Shown: piece by piece, positions 21,279 through 26,045 of the stretch
How the letters are laid out: the number at the start of each line of letters is the position of its first letter
Position numbering within the stretch: position 1 is the stretch's first letter
Assembly (NCBI GenBank): GCA_016793305.1
Contig: JAEUHU010000069.1
Span: 1-26,045 of the forward strand
DNA length: 26,045 bases
Reading direction: 5' to 3'
From: Planctomycetota bacterium
Lineage (GTDB): Bacteria > Planctomycetota > UBA1135 > UBA2386
Position numbers and translations under genes: made by a program
Notes under the pieces: model-generated
The model's database searches: none
Told to the model about the DNA's origin: nothing
What the model saw: the letters and a program-made list of their open reading frames with translations, nothing else

Positions 21279-23792
21279 ATGCCTCGAGCCCTCGTGTTTG
21301 CGTCGTCGCTCGCGTTGCTCTGTGTACCAACCGCCGCCCAGAACTGGTTCCACGTTCCGCGCACCTATGACTTCGTGCTCAACCAGAACCGGTTGGCCGG
21401 CGACCTCGACGGGGACGGCGACGTCGACCTGATCGGCTTCGAGCCCGGCCAGAGCGGCTACGCCTGGGGCCTGGCCCAGGTCAAGGCCAACGACGGCGTC
21501 GGGAACTTCACCAACGTGGCTCTGTATTCGCTCACCGGCGCCTCGGCCGACCACGCGGTGCTCGCCGACGTGCTCGGCGATGCGCGGCTCGACCTCGTCT
21601 ACAGCCCCCCGATCAGCGCCTCCTCACCCAGCCCTGCCATCTACACGATGCCGGGTCAGGCCCAGGGGATTCCCTTCGGCGCGCCGCTGTTCACGGCGGT
21701 GCCCGGCCCCGTGAAGGGTCTCGTGGCCGGCGACCTCGACGGGGACGGCGATCGCGACCTGCTGATCGCCTACACGGGTGCGCCGTCGGTCGAGTTGATG
21801 TGGCTGCAGAACACCGCGGGCACCTTCTCCCAACTGGCCCCGGTCGCGCTGCCGTCGGGGGTGACCGTGCGCGCGCTGCTGGTGGCGGACCTGGACGGGG
21901 ATCCACGCGCCGACGCGGTGGTGCTGACCTCGACTTCGATGCACGCCTTCACGACCGCGCCGAACGGGACCCTCGTCGGATTCGGCCTGCAGGCCACCAG
22001 CACGCAGTTCTTCGGCTACGCCTCGACGTCGGACTGCGACGGGGACCAGGACGACGACGTGCTGGTCAGTGGCGACTTCGGGCCTCCGGTGCTGCTGCGC
22101 AACGACGGTGCCGGGCTCTGGACCGGCGTGCCGCTGCCAGCGGCCCCTGGGGTCACCGCCGGCCGCATCTTCGCGGGCGACTGGGACGGCGACGGCGATG
22201 CCGACGTGGTGTTGCGCGACCTGCTGAGCGGCTTCGCGCAGTGGCGCAACGACGGAGGGGGCGTGTTCACGCTGGCGGTGACCCAGTCGTTCGGCCTCGA
22301 CTCGTCGCAGGCGGCGGTCGGGCTGCACGACCTCGACGGCGACGGCGCCCTGGACTGGGTCGAAGCGCGCGCGGTGTTGTTCGGCGACGGCACCTTCCGG
22401 GCGACCGAGCCCGTGCTCGGGGCCGTGGGGGCCGAACTGCGCGACGTCGACGGCGACGGCGATCTCGACCGCGCGATCGACCACACCGGCTGGCAGGCGA
22501 ACGACGCCACGGGCACGTTCTCGCTGCAGACCCGCGTCGTGCCGTCGCCCGCTCCGGGGCGGCAATGGAGCACGCCGATCGTCAGCGGCGACTTCGACGG
22601 CGACGGCTTCGACGAGTTCGTGGTGGCCCAGTCGATCCAGGGGCAGCCGTTCGCGCCGTTCGAACAGATGCAGCTGCTGCGCGACCCGGGCAACGGCCAG
22701 CTGGTGGACCTCGGTGCCGCCGCACCGGCGGGGGCCCAGATGTACACACCGGCGCTGACCGGCGACTTCGACCAGGACGGCGACCTCGACGTGGTCACCA
22801 GCGCCGGGTTGTGGAGCAACGACGGGTCTGGCCACTTCGCCGCCCCGGTGTCGATCGCCGGCTTCGTCGAGCCGAAGGCGACCGGCGACGTCGACGGCGA
22901 CGGGGATCTCGACCTGGTGCTCGGCAACGGCGGCGGCCAGCCGATGCAGTTGGCGGTCCAGACGCCGACCGGGTTCGTGCTGTCGCCGCTGCCCGTGCTC
23001 GGCGCCGGCCGACCGACGCTCGCCGACCTCGACGACGACGGCGATCTCGACCTGCTGTTCGATGCGGCCACGGTCGGCACGACGTTGGCGGTCTACGCGA
23101 ACACCGCCGGGGTGTTCAGCCAGGCCGTGGTGGCCCCTTGGGGCGCGGAACTGAACGAGGTCCGCCTGCTGGCCGAGGACGTCGACCGCGATGGTCGCAA
23201 CGACCTGGTGCTGTCGACCAGCGATCGACTGCACGTGTTCCGTCGGCCGGGGCCGGGGTTCACGTTCGAGAACGCGCGCTCGTTCCTCGCCGCCGGTCTC
23301 GCCACGTTCGGCGACGTCGACCTCGACGGCGACCGCGACGCCGTCGGTTCGTCGGTGGTGCGGTCGTCGCGCGTGCGCGGTGCCGGGGCCGGGCTGTTGC
23401 GGCAGTACGCGGCGGCCACGGCCGGAACGGGCGGGGCGCGGCCGGTGCTCGGCAGCGCCAGTCCGGCGCGGAGCCCCGGCGCGGTCGAGCTGAGGCTGCG
23501 GCGGGCGGTCGGGGGCGCGCTCACGATCCTGGTGGTCGGTGCCGGTTCGGCGCCGGTGCCCCTGCCGACGTTCCCCGGCAACACGCTGCAGGTCGGGCCG
23601 GTGTTCGAGGCGGTGCCGCTGCTGCTCGGGGGCACGCCAGGGGCGGTCGCCGAAGGTGGGTTCGATCTCTACGTGCCGATCGCGTCGGGCCTCGTCGGAC
23701 TCGAGGTGTACGCCCAGTGTGTCGTCGACGACCCGCTCGGCCCGAGCGGCCTCACGCTCAGCAACGCGCTCGAGGTTCGCTTCGGTCCCTGA
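21279..23792 (+). CDS. Secreted FG-GAP/VCBS calcium-loop repeat protein
   Basis: An 837-residue protein starting at ATG 21279 with AAGGAG five bases upstream and a signal peptide (MPRALVFASSLALLCVPTAA, cut near residue 20). I count 13 DxDxDGxxD-type loops, from GDLDGDGDVDLIGF at residue 41 to GDVDLDGDRDAVGS, each followed by a short beta strand. Such repeats form a beta propeller that binds calcium and commonly serve in adhesion or extracellular binding. Some loops are degenerate (ADLDGDPRADAVVL, SDCDGDQDDDVLVS) and may not bind metal. Residues about 722-837 form a separate beta domain that starts PVLG and ends GLTLSNALEVRFGP, like the end of the protein at 3348-5576. It is divergent from the toroid protein gene. 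No enzyme domain seen. Confidence 0.9.
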   Translation: MPRALVFASSLALLCVPTAAQNWFHVPRTYDFVLNQNRLAGDLDGDGDVDLIGFEPGQSGYAWGLAQVKANDGVGNFTNVALYSLTGASADHAVLADVLGDARLDLVYSPPISASSPSPAIYTMPGQAQGIPFGAPLFTAVPGPVKGLVAGDLDGDGDRDLLIAYTGAPSVELMWLQNTAGTFSQLAPVALPSGVTVRALLVADLDGDPRADAVVLTSTSMHAFTTAPNGTLVGFGLQATSTQFFGYASTSDCDGDQDDDVLVSGDFGPPVLLRNDGAGLWTGVPLPAAPGVTAGRIFAGDWDGDGDADVVLRDLLSGFAQWRNDGGGVFTLAVTQSFGLDSSQAAVGLHDLDGDGALDWVEARAVLFGDGTFRATEPVLGAVGAELRDVDGDGDLDRAIDHTGWQANDATGTFSLQTRVVPSPAPGRQWSTPIVSGDFDGDGFDEFVVAQSIQGQPFAPFEQMQLLRDPGNGQLVDLGAAAPAGAQMYTPALTGDFDQDGDLDVVTSAGLWSNDGSGHFAAPVSIAGFVEPKATGDVDGDGDLDLVLGNGGGQPMQLAVQTPTGFVLSPLPVLGAGRPTLADLDDDGDLDLLFDAATVGTTLAVYANTAGVFSQAVVAPWGAELNEVRLLAEDVDRDGRNDLVLSTSDRLHVFRRPGPGFTFENARSFLAAGLATFGDVDLDGDRDAVGSSVVRSSRVRGAGAGLLRQYAAATAGTGGARPVLGSASPARSPGAVELRLRRAVGGALTILVVGAGSAPVPLPTFPGNTLQVGPVFEAVPLLLGGTPGAVAEGGFDLYVPIASGLVGLEVYAQCVVDDPLGPSGLTLSNALEVRFGP

Positions 23793-23827
23793 GCGACGAA
23801 GGACCCGAGCGACGAAGAACCCTTCGT
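23791..23827. repeat. Short tandem repeat and hairpin after the FG-GAP gene
   Basis: GAGCGACGAAGGACCC (23791-23806) is followed directly by GAGCGACGAAGAACCC (23807-23822), 15 of 16 bases alike. The second copy leads into a short hairpin ACGAA-GAACCC-TTCGT (23812-23827) followed by TTG, a possible weak terminator between convergent genes. Confidence 0.4.
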
Positions 23828-23848
23828 TTGACGACGGCGGGGCGGGCC

Positions 23849-25027
23849 CTAGGTGCCCGACTGCACGCCTTCGCCCTGTGCGGCCAGCTGGACCTTCAGC
23901 TCGACGGCCTCCGACCGTTCGGGCAGGCCGCGCACCACGGTGACGCGCACCACGTCGCCGGGCTTGCGGCTCGACAGCGCGCGCGGCAACTCGTCGAAGC
24001 TGCGCACCGGCTTGTCGTCGATCGCGACGATCACGTCGCCGTACTGCTCGACGACCTCGCCGCGCTGCGTCGGCCGGATGCGGAAGGGTCGCAGGCCGGC
24101 GGCCGCCGCCCCGTAGCCGTCCTGCACCTCGGTGACGATCGCGCCCGACGTGTAGCCGAGCCCCGGATCGAGCCGGTAGCTCGGGTAGTCGTAGACGCCC
24201 TTCACGCCGAGGATCGCCGTGGTCGACTTGCCGCCGAGCAGCCGCGGCACGATCGCGTTCACGGTGTCGACCGGCACCGCGAAGCCGATGCCCGCCGACG
24301 CGCCGCTCGGCGAGTAGATCGCGGTGGTGACGCCGATCAGGCGGCCCGCCGAGTCGAGCAGCGGACCGCCGGAGTTGCCGGGGTTGATCGCCGCGTCGAC
24401 CTGGATCAGGCCGTGCATCAGGTTCTGGTTCTCGTTGGTCTCGATGGTGCGGTTCAGGGCGCTGACGATGCCGGTGGTCATCGTCTGGTCGAAGCCGAAC
24501 GGGTTGCCGATCGCGATCGCGGTCTGGCCGACCTTCAGGTCCGCCGACGTGCCGATCGCCAGCGGTTGCAGGAAGTCCGCCTTGCCGCGCAGGCGCAGCA
24601 CCGCGAGGTCGTGGTTCGGCGACGACGCGAGCACGTCGGCACGGAAGTTCCGGCCGGCGACGGTCACCTGCACTTCGCGCGCGTTGGCGACGACGTGGTG
24701 GTTGGTGACGACGATGCCGCTCTTGTCCCAGACGAAGCCGCTGCCGGAGCCGGACGTCTGGGCGACGCCGTAGCGCGTGCGCACCAGCGAGCTGGTGTTG
24801 ATGTGCGCGACCGACGGCGAGCACCGTTCGAACACCTGCACGAACGTCTGCTCGAGGGCGGCGAGGTCGCCGCGGGGGGTGATCGGCCGCGGGTCGGCGC
24901 TCGGCGGGGAGGTGAACCAGCCGCCGCGGTCGAGCAGCAGGAAGGTGGCCAGCACGAACGCGGCCCCCGCCATCAGCAGCGGCAGGGGGCTCGTGGTACG
25001 GGGTGCGAACGGAGGGTAGTTGCTCAT
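23849..25027 (-). CDS. HtrA/DegS-type membrane-anchored serine protease with one PDZ domain
   Basis: A 392-residue protein starting at ATG 25027. One N-terminal membrane segment (residues 15-32, PLPLLMAGAAFVLATFLLL in part) anchors it with the protease outside the cytoplasm. The trypsin-like domain has the full catalytic triad: H111 in VVTNHHVV, D140 in PNHDLAVL and S219 in INPGNSGGPLL. Between D140 and S219 lies IGNPFGFDQTMTTGIVSA, typical of HtrA. A single PDZ domain follows (about 290-380: GEVVEQYGDVIVAIDDKPV and SRKPGDVVRVTVVRG), where HtrA/DegP enzymes read misfolded C-termini. One PDZ plus an anchor is the DegS/HhoB-like layout. The role is envelope protein quality control or stress signalling by family. 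It starts 49 bases after the aceE-like stop and may be cotranscribed. It stops with TAG. Confidence 0.93.
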   Translation of the reverse strand: MSNYPPFAPRTTSPLPLLMAGAAFVLATFLLLDRGGWFTSPPSADPRPITPRGDLAALEQTFVQVFERCSPSVAHINTSSLVRTRYGVAQTSGSGSGFVWDKSGIVVTNHHVVANAREVQVTVAGRNFRADVLASSPNHDLAVLRLRGKADFLQPLAIGTSADLKVGQTAIAIGNPFGFDQTMTTGIVSALNRTIETNENQNLMHGLIQVDAAINPGNSGGPLLDSAGRLIGVTTAIYSPSGASAGIGFAVPVDTVNAIVPRLLGGKSTTAILGVKGVYDYPSYRLDPGLGYTSGAIVTEVQDGYGAAAAGLRPFRIRPTQRGEVVEQYGDVIVAIDDKPVRSFDELPRALSSRKPGDVVRVTVVRGLPERSEAVELKVQLAAQGEGVQSGT

Positions 25028-25076
25028 CGACGGCGGGTTCGCTTGGCGACGTCGTCTCTACGACACGGCGTCGCGA

Positions 25077-26045
25077 CTACACGGGATTCGGCCACAGCTC
25101 GCGCCAGTCGCCGGCAGGGGCCGGCTGGCCGCGCAGCCACGCGACGGCGTCGGGGTGCAGCTGCACCTGCTCCAGCGCGGTCTGCGCCAGCACCTGGCCA
25201 CAGGCGTCGGCGATGCCGGCACTGTGCAGGCCGTGGTACTGGAAGATGTGGGCCGGCGTGCCCGACTTGCTGAACTTGACGACCGCCTTGGCGAGCTGCG
25301 GCACGCCGACCAGCGAGCCGAGGTTGTCGAGCAGCCCGATCTCGCCGTCGTGCACCGAGACGATCGGCACGCGCCGGCCGGCGAGGTCGATCGCGTCGCC
25401 GACGCCCAGGGGCCCGGTCTGAGCCCCGCTGCCCTTGCCGGCCGGCCGCAGGTGCAGCTTGCCGGACACGCCGAGCGTCTGCGTCAGGTGGCGGAAGCCG
25501 TCCTTGCGGGCGAGTTCGCCGCACAGCAGGTCGGGCGAGGTGACGACCGTGACGTTCGCGTAGACGCCGCGGTCGAGCAGCAGCTGGGCCGCCCCGATCG
25601 CCTCGGGCACGAGCGCGCCCATCACGAACAGCTCGACGACGTTCTCACCCGGCTGGTAGCCGCGGTAGCCGCGCCAGTCGATCAGCCGGTAGCCACCGGC
25701 GAGCACGTCGTGCTTCAGTGCCGCCAGGATCTCGGCGTCGGCGGCGTGGGGCACCTCGGCTTCGTGCAGGCCGCCGTCCTGGGCGGTCAGGCCGAGTTCG
25801 GCGCCGGCTGGCAGCTCGCGCTTCCAACGGGCCTGCTTCTTCAGCCAGTCGAGCAGCTGGTGCTGGTGCAGCGCGCGCGTCACGGCGCGGATCAGCACGC
25901 CGCTGCGGCCCTTGTTGTCACCGGCGAAGTGGCGGCGGATCGCGTCGCAGAGGATCCACTCCATCTCGATCGCGAACGCCGGTTCCCAGGTGATCAGGTT
26001 CGGGATCTGGATGTCGCTCTTCCAGCTGTGCTGGGCGCCCTCGGG
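25077..26045 (-). CDS. aceE: Pyruvate dehydrogenase E1, homodimeric type, 5' end outside window
   Basis: The last 322 codons of a gene entering from the right edge; the frame is open to base 26045. It shows the middle and C-terminal parts of homodimeric E1: EGAQHSWKSD and IPNLITWEPAFAIEMEW (the 'GEGLQH...DPAxAxE' region of AceE), then ENVVELFVMGALVPEA, VTVVTSPDLL, VPIVSVHDGEIGLLDN and AKAVVKFSKSGTPAHIF, and the terminal helix. E1 uses thiamine diphosphate to decarboxylate pyruvate and load the acetyl group on lipoyl-E2. The ThDP-binding GDG motif is outside the window. The 'FSKSGTP' segment is a little unlike the 'GTDGFGRSDTR' of E. coli AceE, so a related 2-oxoacid dehydrogenase E1 is possible. 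It stops with TAG and is followed by htrA. Confidence 0.82.
   Translation of the reverse strand, partial: PEGAQHSWKSDIQIPNLITWEPAFAIEMEWILCDAIRRHFAGDNKGRSGVLIRAVTRALHQHQLLDWLKKQARWKRELPAGAELGLTAQDGGLHEAEVPHAADAEILAALKHDVLAGGYRLIDWRGYRGYQPGENVVELFVMGALVPEAIGAAQLLLDRGVYANVTVVTSPDLLCGELARKDGFRHLTQTLGVSGKLHLRPAGKGSGAQTGPLGVGDAIDLAGRRVPIVSVHDGEIGLLDNLGSLVGVPQLAKAVVKFSKSGTPAHIFQYHGLHSAGIADACGQVLAQTALEQVQLHPDAVAWLRGQPAPAGDWRELWPNPV

Noticed and set aside
1..26045. tRNA genes, rRNA genes, CRISPR arrays, transposases or integrases
   Set aside because: No T-loop/acceptor arrangement, rRNA signature, regularly spaced direct repeats, or DDE/Tyr-recombinase protein was seen. The island therefore has no visible mobility gene inside this window.

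Overview
This is a chromosomal window from a high-GC bacterium, most likely a member of the Planctomycetota. That placement is an inference. It rests on two secreted proteins with a family-typical C-terminal beta domain ending in an 'SNA...' strand, a Cys-rich secreted family with a 'GVGCSDxY'-like signature, calcium-loop (FG-GAP/VCBS) surface proteins, and the general protein style. No rRNA, tRNA or CRISPR array was seen.

Left flank (1-7.5 kb): housekeeping and envelope genes. In order these are the 3' part of a MYG1/DHH-like hydrolase gene, a small Lys/Ala-rich hypothetical protein, a HEAT-repeat-like protein, a YdeI/DUF1801 protein, a large secreted Cys-containing protein, a multi-pass membrane protein resembling GT87/DUF2029 mannosyltransferases, and a GIY-YIG (UPF0213) nuclease-like protein. 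GC-rich hairpins sit between convergent gene pairs.

Centre (7.65-17.0 kb): a four-gene minus-strand defence operon. Transcription runs SNF2-family helicase -> AlbA_2/HATPase protein -> type III-like adenine methyltransferase (Mod) -> type III-like restriction subunit (Res). Two of the three junctions are ATGA stop/start overlaps. Res carries an extra C-terminal LexA-like peptidase S24 domain with an Ala-Gly candidate cleavage site and a candidate Ser-Lys dyad, which is the most unusual feature of the window. The operon looks damaged: mod is split by one in-frame TAG, and the helicase is split by a -1 frameshift inside its DExx box. The part of mod expected to hold the target recognition domain is clearly lower in GC than its flanks, as if swapped in. 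A decayed lipoprotein gene and a short stretch resembling the tail of the GIY-YIG gene lie at the right edge of the island.

Right flank (17.7-26 kb): a tRNA-guanine transglycosylase fused to an MnmC-like methyltransferase domain, a secreted alpha/alpha-toroid (prenyltransferase/squalene-oxidase-like) protein, a secreted protein with 13 calcium-loop repeats, a membrane-anchored HtrA/DegS-type serine protease with a PDZ domain, and the 3' part of a homodimeric pyruvate dehydrogenase E1 (aceE-like) gene running off the right edge.
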